Origin: Sphingomonas aquatilis
GTDB taxonomy: Bacteria; Pseudomonadota; Alphaproteobacteria; Sphingomonadales; Sphingomonadaceae
Reading direction: 5' to 3'
DNA length: 64,000 nt
Assembly (NCBI RefSeq): GCF_014196115.1
Contig: NZ_JACIDB010000009.1
Span: 61,795 to 125,794, forward strand
Positions 27,971-36,371 of this stretch are shown in pieces. Below the pieces are notes generated by a model. That model saw nothing but the letters and a program-made list of their open reading frames with translations, ran no database searches and was not told the origin of the DNA. Positions within the stretch are counted from its first letter, which is position 1; each line of letters begins with the position of its first letter. Both the position numbers and the translations under genes were made by a program.

Positions 27971-29086
27971 ATGAGCACCGAGCCATCCTCCCCCGCCGAC
28001 CAGTCCTACACCTATGCCGACGCCGGCGTATCGATCGCCGCGGGCAACGCGCTGGTCCGCGCGATCGGGCCGCTCGCCAAGGCGACGCGGCGGCCGGGCG
28101 CCGACGCCGATCTGGGTGGCTTCGGCGGCATGTTCGATCTGCGCGCGGCGGGCTTCACCGATCCGCTGCTGGTCGCGGCGAATGATGGCGTCGGCACCAA
28201 GCTGAAACTCGCGATCGAATGGGACCGGCATGAGGGCGTCGGCGTGGATCTCGTCGCGATGTGCGCCAACGACCTGATCGTGCAGGGCGCAGAGCCTCTG
28301 TTCTTCCTCGATTATTACGCCACCGCGAAGCTCGACAACGGCATCGCCGAACGCGTCGTCGCCTCGATCGCGGAGGGCTGCCGCCAAGCCGGCTGCGCAC
28401 TGATCGGTGGCGAAACGGCCGAGATGCCCGGCATGTATGCTGAGGGCGATTACGATCTCGCCGGCTTCTGCGTCGGCGCGGTCGAGCGCAACGCCGTGCT
28501 GACCGGCCAGACGATCGCCGCGGGCGACGTCATCCTCGGCCTCGCCTCGTCGGGCGTGCATTCGAACGGCTTCTCGCTGGTCCGCCGCCTGGCCGCGGAT
28601 CGCGGCTGGAAGCTCGACCGCCCGGCGCTGTTCGACGCCGATCGGCTGCTGATCGACACGCTGATGGCGCCGACGCGCATCTATGTCGCATCGCTGCTGC
28701 CGCTGCTGCGCGAGCGCAAGATCAAGGGCCTCGCCCACATCACCGGCGGTGGCCTGCTCGAGAACATTCCGCGCGTCCTGCCCGAGGGCACGCATGCCGT
28801 GGTCGATGCCGATGCGTGGGAGCAGCCGCGCCTGATGGCGTTCCTACAGGCCCAAGGCGCGATCGAGCCCGAGGAAATGGCACGCACCTTCAACTGCGGC
28901 ATCGGCATGGCCGTGGTCGTCGCCGCGGATCAGGCGGAAGCGGTCGCCGCAGCGCTGACCGCGGCGGGCGAAACCGTCCACACGATCGGCCGCATCGACG
29001 CCGGCCCGCGCGGCTGCACCGTGCGCGGCAGCACCGAAACCTGGAGCGCGCGCGCCGATTGGACCGCCACGCACACCCATGGCTGA
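27971..29086 (+). CDS. purM: Phosphoribosylformylglycinamidine cyclo-ligase PurM
   Basis: AIR synthetase, fifth step of de novo purine synthesis. The 371-residue protein contains the expected blocks: [18 protein letters not shown], the GGFGGMFDL loop, [61 protein letters not shown], and [16 protein letters not shown]. The length is slightly above the E. coli enzyme because of a short Ser/Pro-rich N-terminus. purN overlaps its end by 8 bp, giving the usual purMN pair. Confidence 0.97.
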   Translation: MSTEPSSPADQSYTYADAGVSIAAGNALVRAIGPLAKATRRPGADADLGGFGGMFDLRAAGFTDPLLVAANDGVGTKLKLAIEWDRHEGVGVDLVAMCANDLIVQGAEPLFFLDYYATAKLDNGIAERVVASIAEGCRQAGCALIGGETAEMPGMYAEGDYDLAGFCVGAVERNAVLTGQTIAAGDVILGLASSGVHSNGFSLVRRLAADRGWKLDRPALFDADRLLIDTLMAPTRIYVASLLPLLRERKIKGLAHITGGGLLENIPRVLPEGTHAVVDADAWEQPRLMAFLQAQGAIEPEEMARTFNCGIGMAVVVAADQAEAVAAALTAAGETVHTIGRIDAGPRGCTVRGSTETWSARADWTATHTHG

Positions 29087-29639
29087 CGGGGCGATGAAGA
29101 CCGTCGGCATCCTGATCTCCGGCCGCGGCTCGAACATGATGGCTTTGGTCGAATCGGGCGTGCCGGTCGGCCTCGTCGCATCCGACAAGCCCGATGCCGC
29201 GGGCCTTGCCTGGGCACGCGAGCGGGGGCTCAATACCTTCGCGCTGTCGCCCAAGGGGATCGGCAAGGCGGCCTATGAAGAACAGGTCGACGCCGCCCTG
29301 CGCGAAGCAGGGTGCGAGATCGTCGCGCTCGCCGGCTATATGCGCCTGTTGTCGAACGATTTTGTCGCGCGCTGGCGCGACCGCATCGTCAACATCCACC
29401 CTTCCCTGCTGCCCAAATACAAAGGCCTCGACACCCACGCGCGCGCGATCGACGCTGGCGATGCGGTGGCTGGTTGCTCGGTGCATATCGTCACCGAGGA
29501 GCTGGACGCTGGCGCCCTGCTCGGCCAGGCCGAGGTGCCGATTTTTGCCGGCGATACACCCGATACGCTCGCCGCGCGCGTTCTGGTCGCCGAACATCGC
29601 CTGTATCCGCAGGTGCTCAAGGAGTTCGCCAGCCGATGA
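29079..29639 (+). CDS. purN: Phosphoribosylglycinamide formyltransferase PurN
   Basis: Folate-dependent GAR transformylase of purine synthesis, 186 residues. Motifs are [15 protein letters not shown] at the N-terminus, [37 protein letters not shown] (catalytic His/Asn region) and [18 protein letters not shown] with the catalytic Asp. The start could be ATG 29079 or ATG 29094; the family begins close to [10 protein letters not shown]. It overlaps purM by 8 bp and its stop overlaps the following YjbR-like gene (ATGA). Confidence 0.95.
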   Translation: MADGAMKTVGILISGRGSNMMALVESGVPVGLVASDKPDAAGLAWARERGLNTFALSPKGIGKAAYEEQVDAALREAGCEIVALAGYMRLLSNDFVARWRDRIVNIHPSLLPKYKGLDTHARAIDAGDAVAGCSVHIVTEELDAGALLGQAEVPIFAGDTPDTLAARVLVAEHRLYPQVLKEFASR

Positions 29640-29998
29640 CCCCCGAATTGACCGACGCGTCTACCCCGATCGACCGCGTCCGTGCGATCGCCCTGCTGTT
29701 GCCCGAGGCGGAAGAACGCGACGAGGGTGGCCTCCCCGTCTTCGTCGTCGATGACGTCCCCTTCGCACAGCTCACCGACGACGAAACGGTGTGTGTCCGC
29801 ACCGCCGATGCCGAGGAACAGGCCGACGCGCTGGAAAGCGATCCCGACGCCTACGAACCGGCCGACGAGCTCGGCCCCGAACCGTGGATCGGCATGACGC
29901 TGGGCGGCCACCCGGACTGGACGCTGATCGAGGATCGCATCGCACACAGCTGGGAACTGGCGGCGCCCGAACGCCTGCTGGAGGCCGGCGGCCGATGA
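29636..29998 (+). CDS. MmcQ/YjbR-like protein
   Basis: A 120-residue acidic protein. The pattern IDRVRAIALLLPEAEERDEG at the N-terminus, FVVDDVPFAQLTDDETVCVR in the middle and GMTLGGHPDWTLIEDRIAHSWELAAPERLL at the end is that of MmcQ/YjbR (CyaY-like fold) proteins, whose biological role is unclear. It starts within the purN stop codon and ends within the start of the next gene (4-bp overlaps at both ends). It is therefore part of the purMN transcript and translationally coupled. Confidence 0.75.
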   Translation: MTPELTDASTPIDRVRAIALLLPEAEERDEGGLPVFVVDDVPFAQLTDDETVCVRTADAEEQADALESDPDAYEPADELGPEPWIGMTLGGHPDWTLIEDRIAHSWELAAPERLLEAGGR

Positions 29999-30603
29999 GC
30001 GGCACCGGCGGCGGCAGCGAAACGCCCGATCAGGCGCAGACGCGCCGCCGCTGGATCACGCTGGCGGAGGTGGTCGCCGTCGCCGGCGTCATCATTGCCG
30101 CGCTGACGCTGTACAACAATTGGCAGGAACGCCGCGACGCCGCTGCCGACAAAGCGGTCGAAGCGGCGAGCGCGACGCGCGACAAGACCCGCTTCGTGCT
30201 GCGCGGCACACCGTCGAAGGACAAGAGCCAGATCGTCCTCGCCAAGACAGAGGCGCACCCGCTCGGCGACGTGCGCATCACCTTCCCCACCGCGCTCGAC
30301 GTCGGTCCGCAGGATGCCGTCGATCAGACGATCGAATCGCGCTGGTTCGAAAAGGCGCTGCGCAAGGCAACCGATGGCGGTCCCGACGCGCAGAGCGGGC
30401 GGCTGCCCGTGCTGATCCGCTACACCTATTTTACCGACGATCAGCCGACGACGCGGCAGGCGGTCTACGATCTCGTGTGGGAAACGCATGGCCGCCCGCT
30501 GCGTGGCCGCGTGGTCGAGCTGATCGATCTGCGCCTGCGCGAAACCGGCGGCAGCCAGGCGCGCATCGACGCCTTATGGGCGAAGGATCATCCCGCCACC
30601 TGA
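29995..30603 (+). CDS. Conserved protein with one N-terminal membrane segment
   Basis: A 202-residue protein of unknown function. A Gly/Ser/Thr-rich start and RRR precede one transmembrane helix (VVAVAGVIIAALTLYNNW, about residues 26-43). A short charged coiled-coil-like stretch (QERRDAAADKAVEAASATRD) follows, then a mixed soluble domain containing RFVLRGTPSKDKSQIVLAKTE and LPVLIRYTYFTDDQP. The topology predicts the soluble part in the periplasm. It overlaps the YjbR-like gene by 4 bp. Its last 16 bp overlap the 3' end of the oppositely oriented methyltransferase gene. Confidence 0.7.
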   Translation: MSGTGGGSETPDQAQTRRRWITLAEVVAVAGVIIAALTLYNNWQERRDAAADKAVEAASATRDKTRFVLRGTPSKDKSQIVLAKTEAHPLGDVRITFPTALDVGPQDAVDQTIESRWFEKALRKATDGGPDAQSGRLPVLIRYTYFTDDQPTTRQAVYDLVWETHGRPLRGRVVELIDLRLRETGGSQARIDALWAKDHPAT

Positions 30604-31901
30604 GGCGCCTCGACCGGCGCCGGTGCCGGCGTCCCAAGCAGCCAGCGGAGGAACCGCGGCACGGCGCCATGCCGCCCCATCCAGTCGCTGTACGCGCGAT
30701 ACGTCGGGTCGAGACCCAGATGCCGCTCTTCGGTCTTTGCCCGCCAATAATAGACGCCGCTCACCACGCCCATCAGCAGAGTCGCTCGGATCGCGTCGAC
30801 CAGCGAACCCGTCGTCAACAGCGGCAGGGTCGATAGCCACCAGAAGAGGTTCTTCGACAGATAGGCCGGATGCCGCGACCAGGCGTAGGGCCCATGGGTC
30901 AAGATGCCGCGATGCGTGAGGTTGGAAAAGCGCAGGCCGAATGCCACCGTCGCCCAGGCATAGACCGCGGTCAGGGCGACGAGGGCCGCGCCCCACAGCC
31001 ACAGCAGCGCCGGATGCCCGGCGAACCAGCTGCTCCACTCCTGCGTTCCCGGATGATAATCCAGCGGCCCGCCGGTCTCCATCATGATAAACGGTGGATA
31101 GCAGATCAGCGCCGCGGTCCATGCCGCCGCAAATGGATTGGCGCTGCGGATATGCGAATCGAGCGGCCGCAATGTCAGTACATAGCCGACGGTCGCGAAG
31201 CTGACGTCGATCACGAACATCAGCGCGATCAGCCAGCTCGCCAGCATCACCGGATCGCTCAGCCGCGTCAGATCGCTGCGGATGAAGCTGCCGTAATTGC
31301 CCGGCACCACCGCCAGCATGAAGGCCAGGAAGAACGCCTTCACCCCCCAGCTGCGCATATGCCCCCAGATCGCCTCGCGCTCGACGCCCGACTGCCCGGT
31401 CAGCCACGCGCCGACATGCCAGCTGCCGTCGCGCGGCTGCTCCAGATAGCGGTCCAGCCACAGGACATAGGGCACCGCCAGCAGCGCGACGATCGGCATG
31501 CCCCAGCTGAAGCACCACATGGCAAAGGCGAAATTGCCCTCCCAATAAAAGCGCCCCATGCCATAAATGATGCCGATCGCCGCCCAGGTCGCGAACAGGC
31601 CGGCAAGCTTGGTCAGGCTGATCTCCCGCGTCTCGGCGAACGGCCGCGGACTGCCCCAGTCGATCCCCGTCGTCGCATGGCGATGCACCTTGTCGACGAG
31701 CAGCGACCACAGGATCATCGGCGCAGCGCAGGCCACCAGCGCGACCAGCGCCGCATAGGGTCCGTCCATGCCGATGCTGCCCGCAAAGACCAGCCACGCA
31801 CCCAACCCAGCAAGGCCCGCCAGCCCCACGCCATGGCTGACCGCCGACGGCGGGCAATGATCAGGCGAGGACGCGCAATTAGGTACAGGGTCGACAGACA
31901 T
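30588..31901 (-). CDS. Polytopic ICMT/phospholipid methyltransferase-like protein
   Basis: A 437-residue integral membrane protein with roughly nine to ten hydrophobic segments. The C-terminal ~100 residues carry the isoprenylcysteine carboxyl-methyltransferase/PEMT-like SAM-site signature. It reads LTHRGILTHGPYAWSRHPAY, then FWWLSTLP and later AKTEERHLGLDPTYRAYSDW. The N-terminal membrane domain is much longer than in short ICMT proteins. The substrate is unknown; lipid or hydrophobic small-molecule methylation is plausible. A perfect palindrome (TACCGT-GCGA-ACGGTA) lies 10 bp upstream of the ATG and may be an operator. Confidence 0.8.
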   Translation of the reverse strand: MSVDPVPNCASSPDHCPPSAVSHGVGLAGLAGLGAWLVFAGSIGMDGPYAALVALVACAAPMILWSLLVDKVHRHATTGIDWGSPRPFAETREISLTKLAGLFATWAAIGIIYGMGRFYWEGNFAFAMWCFSWGMPIVALLAVPYVLWLDRYLEQPRDGSWHVGAWLTGQSGVEREAIWGHMRSWGVKAFFLAFMLAVVPGNYGSFIRSDLTRLSDPVMLASWLIALMFVIDVSFATVGYVLTLRPLDSHIRSANPFAAAWTAALICYPPFIMMETGGPLDYHPGTQEWSSWFAGHPALLWLWGAALVALTAVYAWATVAFGLRFSNLTHRGILTHGPYAWSRHPAYLSKNLFWWLSTLPLLTTGSLVDAIRATLLMGVVSGVYYWRAKTEERHLGLDPTYRAYSDWMGRHGAVPRFLRWLLGTPAPAPVEAPQVAG

Positions 31902-31911
31902 GGCCCGCTTC

Positions 31912-31927
31912 TACCGTGCGAACGGTA
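31912..31927. promoter_or_regulatory. Perfect 6-4-6 palindrome, putative operator
   Basis: TACCGT-GCGA-ACGGTA ends 10 bp before the start codon of the methyltransferase-like gene (minus strand, start 31901). The size and symmetry fit a dimeric repressor such as a TetR-family protein. No regulator gene is adjacent. Confidence 0.45.
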
Positions 31928-32030
31928 ATCAAGCCATGAACCACGCTGCCGCTTGCACCGCACGAAGGGCGACGATAGATAGGCCCCCACGCGACGATCG
32001 CCGGGCCTCAGGCTCCGCTGCCAGCGTCAT

Positions 32031-32104
32031 GCGGGTATAGCACAATGGTAGTGCAGCAGCCTTCCAAGCTGAATACACGGGTTCGATTCCCGTTACCCGC
32101 TCCA
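32031..32104 (+). tRNA. tRNA-Gly (TCC anticodon)
   Basis: The acceptor stem GCGGGTA pairs with TACCCGC. The D-loop region is TAGCACAATGGTAGTGC, the anticodon loop is CTTCCAA with anticodon TCC, and the T-arm is ACGGGTTCGATTCCCGT. Discriminator T and an encoded CCA (32102-32104) complete a 74-nt gene. It is the only RNA gene near the boundary between the methyltransferase-like gene and the SDR gene. Confidence 0.96.
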
Positions 32105-32170
32105 TCCCTCCCCATGCGCCGCCCATCATGCCGGTTGCGCTCCGGCATGATGGGCGCGAGCGTTCGTCGT

Positions 32171-32956
32171 TCAGTCCTTCGCCGTTCCCGGCTCGGCCAT
32201 GGCGCGGTGGCGCTCCGCGAGTACGGCGTTCGGCGTGACGTTCGCGACGGCCGACTGAATCTTGTTTTTCCAACCGGACACGACCTGTGCCTTGCCGGCC
32301 ATCAGCGCGTCCCAGCCATCGCGGGCGACGTCGGCGGGGTCGCTCTTCTTCGGATCGCTGCCGACCGACGTGTCCAGCATATCGCCACGCGCGAAGAATT
32401 CGGTGTCGACGGGGCCCGGCATCAGGTTGGTGAGCGTGACGCCGTCCGCATCCTTGATCTCGTTCTGGATCGCGGCAACGAAGCTGTCCACGAAGGCCTT
32501 GGTGCCATTGTACACCGCCTGGAACGCGCCGGGGATGTAGCCTGCGATCGAGCCGGTCACCAGCACCTTGCCCGAATTGCGCGCGACCATGTCGGCTAGC
32601 ACCTTTTGCAACAGATAGCTGGTGCCGACGATATTGGTGTCGACCACACGGCGCCAATCTTCGACGCGCTGATCGAGGAAGGCGTGACCAAGCCCGCGGC
32701 CGGCATTGGCGCACAGCAAGTCCACCGGCCGCCCCTCCGCAGCCTTGAGCAGTTCATCGACACCCTGAAGCGTCGACAAGTCCGCCTCAATGGAGCGTAC
32801 CTCGGTGCCGAACTGGCGAAAGTCTTCCGCCGCCGCCTCGATCAACGGTTCGTCCGCGACGACCAGAATGTCATAGCCGTTTTTGGCCGCCAACGTGGCG
32901 AGCTCGAAGCCGATGCCGGTCGAGGCGCCGGTAATGATCGCAAAGAGATGTGCCAT
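32171..32956 (-). CDS. SDR family NAD(P)-dependent oxidoreductase
   Basis: A 261-residue classical short-chain dehydrogenase. It has the cofactor motif TGASTGIG (residues 9-16), CANAG (82-86), catalytic Ser136 in VTGSIAGYIPG, and the Tyr149-x3-Lys153 pair in YNGTK. The substrate is unknown. It is the third gene of a minus-strand run SRPBCC, alcohol dehydrogenase, SDR. The first gene follows an EcfG-like promoter, so induction in general stress is inferred. Confidence 0.92.
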   Translation of the reverse strand: MAHLFAIITGASTGIGFELATLAAKNGYDILVVADEPLIEAAAEDFRQFGTEVRSIEADLSTLQGVDELLKAAEGRPVDLLCANAGRGLGHAFLDQRVEDWRRVVDTNIVGTSYLLQKVLADMVARNSGKVLVTGSIAGYIPGAFQAVYNGTKAFVDSFVAAIQNEIKDADGVTLTNLMPGPVDTEFFARGDMLDTSVGSDPKKSDPADVARDGWDALMAGKAQVVSGWKNKIQSAVANVTPNAVLAERHRAMAEPGTAKD

Positions 32957-32969
32957 GATGTCGCGTTCC

Positions 32970-34157
32970 TTATGAGGTGGCCGTCATGCCGGGCTTCAGC
33001 ACGATCTTCGTCGTCTCGTTCTGCTGGTCCTTGAACATCTTGTAGCCCTTGGGCGCGTCCATCAGCGGCATGCGGTGCGAGATCAGGAATTCGGTGTCGA
33101 TCTTGCCCTCCAGGATCGCGTTCAGGAGTGCGGGCATGTAATGCTGGACGTGGGTCTGGCCGGTCTTCAGCGTCAGCCCCTTTTCCATGAACGCGCCGAG
33201 CGGAAACTTGTCGACGAAGCCGCCGTACACCGCCGGCATCGACACGCGCCCGCCCTTGCGGCAGGCGATGATCGCCTGGCGGATCGAATGCGGCCGATCG
33301 GTGCCGAGGAAGGTCGACGCTTTGATCTGATCTATGACGTTATCGACGAACATCCCGTGCGCCTCCAGGCCGACGGCGTCGATCACCGCATCGGGACCGA
33401 TGCCACCGGTCATTTCCATCAGCGCGTCATAGGTTGCACTATCCGCGAAATTGATCGTCTCCGCCCCGAAGCGCTTGGCGAGTTCCAACCGGTGCGGGAA
33501 ATGATCAATCGCAATGACGCGCTCGGCCCCCATCAGGAACGCCGACTGCACCGCGAATAGCCCTACCGGGCCGCAGCCCCAGACCGCAACGGTGTCGCCG
33601 GGTTCGATCTGCGCATATTCGGCGGCCTGCCAGCCGGTCGGCAGGATGTCGCTGAGAAACAACACCTTGTCGTCCTCCACTCCGTCCGGGATTACGATCG
33701 GCCCGACATCGCTGAACGGCACGCGGACATACTCGGCCTGGCCGCCCGCATAGCCGCCGGTCATGTGGCTGTAACCGAACAGCGCCGACATCTCATGCCC
33801 GTACAGCTCGCGCGCGATATCCTGATTGTCGGCGGGCAGGCCGTTGGGACAGGCGGAATATTGGTGCTTGCCGCAATGGAAGCAGCTGCCGCAGGCGATG
33901 GTGAAGGGCACGACGACGCGCTGCCCCTTCTTCAGCGTCGACTTCGCGCCGACCTCCACCACTTCGCCCATGAACTCATGGCCCAGGACATCGCCGGCCT
34001 TCATCGTCGGAATATAGCCATCATACAGGTGTAGATCCGATCCGCAGATTGCGGTGGAGGTTACCTTGATGATGCAATCGCGCGGGTTGACGATTTCGGG
34101 ATCGTCGACCGTATCCATGCGGACGTCATGCTTGCCGTGCCATGCGAGCGCTTTCAC
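32970..34157 (-). CDS. Zinc-dependent alcohol dehydrogenase (formaldehyde dehydrogenase-like)
   Basis: A 395-residue medium-chain dehydrogenase. Catalytic zinc ligands are Cys38 in [13 protein letters not shown] and the GHEFMGEVV His/Glu. The structural zinc lobe is [15 protein letters not shown]. The Rossmann motif is [15 protein letters not shown] with an Asp (AIDHFPHR) indicating NAD. It resembles the glutathione-independent formaldehyde dehydrogenase/threonine-dehydrogenase-like group often seen in stress operons; the true substrate is unknown. It overlaps the SRPBCC gene by 4 bp, and the SDR follows after 13 bp. Confidence 0.92.
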   Translation of the reverse strand: MKALAWHGKHDVRMDTVDDPEIVNPRDCIIKVTSTAICGSDLHLYDGYIPTMKAGDVLGHEFMGEVVEVGAKSTLKKGQRVVVPFTIACGSCFHCGKHQYSACPNGLPADNQDIARELYGHEMSALFGYSHMTGGYAGGQAEYVRVPFSDVGPIVIPDGVEDDKVLFLSDILPTGWQAAEYAQIEPGDTVAVWGCGPVGLFAVQSAFLMGAERVIAIDHFPHRLELAKRFGAETINFADSATYDALMEMTGGIGPDAVIDAVGLEAHGMFVDNVIDQIKASTFLGTDRPHSIRQAIIACRKGGRVSMPAVYGGFVDKFPLGAFMEKGLTLKTGQTHVQHYMPALLNAILEGKIDTEFLISHRMPLMDAPKGYKMFKDQQNETTKIVLKPGMTATS

Positions 34158-34729
34158 AGCCCCATCTCCTCGAATTGCTTGAGCGTCATGGCCGGCGTGG
34201 CGATCTCGCCCGCCTCCATCAGCTGCTTGAAGCGCGCCAGATCGCGACGCGCCTGGATCGCGGGTTCGCGCTGGAACATCTTGGCGATGACCTTGCCGAT
34301 CACCCCGCCGGGCGGATCATAAGCGATCGTCGCGGTGACGACCGTTCCGCGCGGGCCCGCATCGCGGAACGTGACACGGCCCGAGTTGGGCACGTCGGCA
34401 CCGGGTTCGGACGTCCAGGCGATCAGCCGGTCCGGTTCTTCCTGCGTGATCCGCGCGTCCCACGACACCGTGGCGCCGGCGGGCGCCTTCACGGTCCAAT
34501 GCGACGTCTTATCGTCCGTCACCTCGATCGAGATGACATTCTCCATGAAGCTCGGCAGGTTCGCGAAGTCGCGGAAGTAGGCATAGACCTCGGCCACCGG
34601 CCGATTGATCGTCACCGCCGTTGCGATCGCGGACGAGCCCTTGGCATCGATCAGCGATTCGGTTGCAGCATCAGCGGCATCGCCGTGTTTCGACGTCGTC
34701 GGCGGCGCGTCGTCGCGTGGATAGGTCAT
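34154..34729 (-). CDS. SRPBCC/polyketide-cyclase-like protein
   Basis: A 191-residue soluble protein with the START-like SRPBCC ligand-binding fold. Markers are [20 protein letters not shown] near residue 50, then a charged strand with [28 protein letters not shown] and [15 protein letters not shown]. The C-terminal part ([20 protein letters not shown]) matches the YndB/CoxG-like proteins near stress genes in sphingomonads. ATG 34729 is chosen for its strong GGGAGCTGAGG Shine-Dalgarno region. It is first in the operon, 30 bp downstream of an EcfG-like promoter. Confidence 0.88.
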   Translation of the reverse strand: MTYPRDDAPPTTSKHGDAADAATESLIDAKGSSAIATAVTINRPVAEVYAYFRDFANLPSFMENVISIEVTDDKTSHWTVKAPAGATVSWDARITQEEPDRLIAWTSEPGADVPNSGRVTFRDAGPRGTVVTATIAYDPPGGVIGKVIAKMFQREPAIQARRDLARFKQLMEAGEIATPAMTLKQFEEMGL

Positions 34730-34757
34730 CCTCAGCTCCCTCGAGAAGAGGGGCACC

Positions 34758-34782
34758 AACCCGACGTAGCAACCAGCGTTCC
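34758..34782 (-). promoter_or_regulatory. EcfG-like promoter for the SRPBCC-ADH-SDR operon
   Basis: Read on the minus strand: GGAAC (34782-34778), 16 bases, GGTT (34761-34758). This agrees with GGAAC-N16/17-CGTT except for the first -10 base. It lies about 30 bp upstream of the SRPBCC start codon. Confidence 0.6.
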
Positions 34783-34926
34783 AGTCGTTACGCCCGTAGA
34801 TTCAACTAGATAAGTCTCTTTCCGGTGTGCGCCGCATGCGCGCGGGCATCCGCCGACGAACGATGTCGCTGTGATGGTGAGGAGCGATCCGGCGGTGCGG
34901 ATCGGCCTACCCTGCGTCGGGAAGGA

Positions 34927-35012
34927 TGGTGGACAGGGCTGGATTCGAACCAGCGTACGCTTGCACGGGCAGATTTACAGTCTGCTGCCTTTAACCACTC
35001 GGCCACCTGTCC
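34927..35012 (-). tRNA. tRNA-Tyr (GTA anticodon)
   Basis: The 5' end GGACAGG (35012-35006) pairs with CCTGTCC; discriminator A and encoded CCA end at 34927. The anticodon arm reads CAGACT-GTA-AATCTG. The long variable arm (CCCGTGCAAGCGTACG region) fits a class II tRNA-Tyr. Total 86 nt. It lies upstream of and opposite to rlmB. Confidence 0.96.
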
Positions 35013-35190
35013 AGATGGGAGCTTCGCCGAAGCGAGGCGGCCTATTGGCGTGGGGCGACGCGCCTGTCAACGCCGCTTTGCCCACAAAACTGTGCATAAG
35101 CTGCACCAGCTTGCGTGCTCCGCCGTCGCGGCCTAGCAGGCCGGCGATGACTTACGCCCCCTTCCCCTCCGTTTCCGGCGGCCTGCGCTG

Positions 35191-35934
35191 ATGGCGCGCC
35201 GCGGCCATCGCCCGTCGACGGGCACCGCCAATCGCCCCAAATTCTGGGGTCGCCACCCGGTGACGGCGGCGCTCGCCAACCCCAACCGCACCGTGCGCAA
35301 GATCTGGGGCACGCGCGAGGCGCTGTCGTCGCTCGACCTGCCGCCCGCGATGCCGGTCGTCTATGCCGACGCCGCGGACCTCGGCCGGCTGGTGCCATCG
35401 GACGCGCCGCACCAGGGCCTCGTCGCCGAGGTCGAGCCGCTTGAGGAGATGTGGCTCGCCGACCTGCTGATGGAGGGCAAGGACGACAACCGCCCGCTGA
35501 TCGTGCTCGATCAGGTGACCGACCCGCACAATGTCGGCGCGATCCTGCGTTCGGCAGCGGCGTTCGACGCGCTGGGCATCGTCACGCAGGACCGGCACGC
35601 ACCGCCCGAAAGCGGCACGGTTGCGCGCTCGGCCTCGGGTGCGTTGGAAACGGTGCCGTGGTGCCGCGTCGTCAATCTGGCACGCGCATTGGAAGAGATC
35701 GCCGAAGCCGGCTTCTGGCGCATCGGCCTGACCGGCCACGCCAGTCAGACGCTGGCCGAGGCAATGGGGACGCAGCGCATCTGCATCGTGCTCGGCGCGG
35801 AAGGCGAAGGCATGCGCCAGAATACCGAGGCGCATTGCGACGAGCTCGCCAAGCTGCCGATCAGCGACAAGGTGGAAAGCCTGAACGTCTCGAACGCCGC
35901 GGCGATCGCACTGTATGCGGTAGCGGCGCGATAA
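35191..35934 (+). CDS. rlmB: 23S rRNA (guanosine2251-2'-O)-methyltransferase RlmB (TrmH family)
   Basis: SPOUT-class RNA 2'-O-methyltransferase of 247 residues. The N-terminal L30e-like substrate domain (residues 15-85) begins FWGRHPVTAALANPNR. The knot domain has motif 1 VLDQVTDPHNVGAILRSAAAF, motif 2 CIVLGAEGEGMR and motif 3 LPISDKVESLNVSNAAAIALY. The specificity for G2251 is inferred from the N-terminal domain and overall similarity. A tRNA TrmH-family role cannot be fully excluded. A palindrome follows the stop. Confidence 0.9.
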   Translation: MARRGHRPSTGTANRPKFWGRHPVTAALANPNRTVRKIWGTREALSSLDLPPAMPVVYADAADLGRLVPSDAPHQGLVAEVEPLEEMWLADLLMEGKDDNRPLIVLDQVTDPHNVGAILRSAAAFDALGIVTQDRHAPPESGTVARSASGALETVPWCRVVNLARALEEIAEAGFWRIGLTGHASQTLAEAMGTQRICIVLGAEGEGMRQNTEAHCDELAKLPISDKVESLNVSNAAAIALYAVAAR

Positions 35935-35944
35935 GGCCATGTGA

Positions 35945-35980
35945 ACGTCGTCATCCCCGCGCAGGCGGGAATGACGACGT
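35945..35980. repeat. Palindrome between rlmB and ferredoxin stops
   Basis: Arms ACGTCGTCATCCCCGC and GCGGGAATGACGACGT (one mismatch) enclose loop GCAG. The core CCCGC-GCAG-GCGGG is the same as in the repeats flanking the GIY-YIG gene at 61.8-62.2 kb. It lies between convergent genes and could end transcription both ways, though it has no T-run. Confidence 0.7.
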
Positions 35981-35996
35981 CGGGATGCCGGTCCCC

Positions 35997-36314
35997 TCAA
36001 TCCTCGCCGGCGATCGTCACCTTCAGGCCGTCGAGCGCATCGGTGAACGGCAGCTGGCACGACAGGCGCGAGGTGGCGTTGCGCTCGTCGCTCGAATCGA
36101 GCAGGTCGTCCTCGTCCGGGCTCATCGCGGGCAATTGGTCGGCGAAGGCCGGGTCGACATGGACATGGCAGGTCGCGCAGCTGCAGCAGCCGCCGCACAG
36201 CGCCAGCAGTTCGTCGATGCCGGCGTCGCGGATGACTTCCATCACCGACAAACCGGCCTCGCCGTTGATTTCGCGTTCTTCCCCCTCGCGCGTGACGACG
36301 ATAAGCTTGGGCAT
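35997..36314 (-). CDS. 2Fe-2S ferredoxin (adrenodoxin type)
   Basis: A 105-residue electron carrier. Cluster ligands follow the adrenodoxin spacing: Cys40, Cys46, Cys49 ([15 protein letters not shown]) and Cys86 (RLSCQL). An extra Cys43-Cys44 pair lies inside the loop. Such ferredoxins serve cytochrome P450s or Fe-S assembly in alphaproteobacteria. Neither partner is next to it. It is divergent from the DNA glycosylase gene. Confidence 0.93.
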   Translation of the reverse strand: MPKLIVVTREGEEREINGEAGLSVMEVIRDAGIDELLALCGGCCSCATCHVHVDPAFADQLPAMSPDEDDLLDSSDERNATSRLSCQLPFTDALDGLKVTIAGED

Positions 36315-36371
36315 GATAATCTCCCCTAGAGTTGCCGCGGGCCATGCCTCGCCACCGCCCCAGGATCAAGC

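Noticed and set aside
27749..27978. Short gene upstream of purM
   Set aside because: Open frames here are low-complexity, lack ribosome sites and overlap each other on both strands.
30574..31857. 427-codon frame in another phase of the methyltransferase-like gene
   Set aside because: The alternative frame (30588-31901) encodes proper membrane helices and the ICMT-like C-terminus; this one does not.
31929..32714. Minus-strand open frame containing RVTGIEPVYSAWKAAALP
   Set aside because: Spurious translation across the antisense of tRNA-Gly, and otherwise a shadow of the SDR gene.
34825..35136. Open frame with GLDSNQRTLARADLQSAA on the plus strand
   Set aside because: This is the well-known spurious translation of the antisense strand of tRNA-Tyr.
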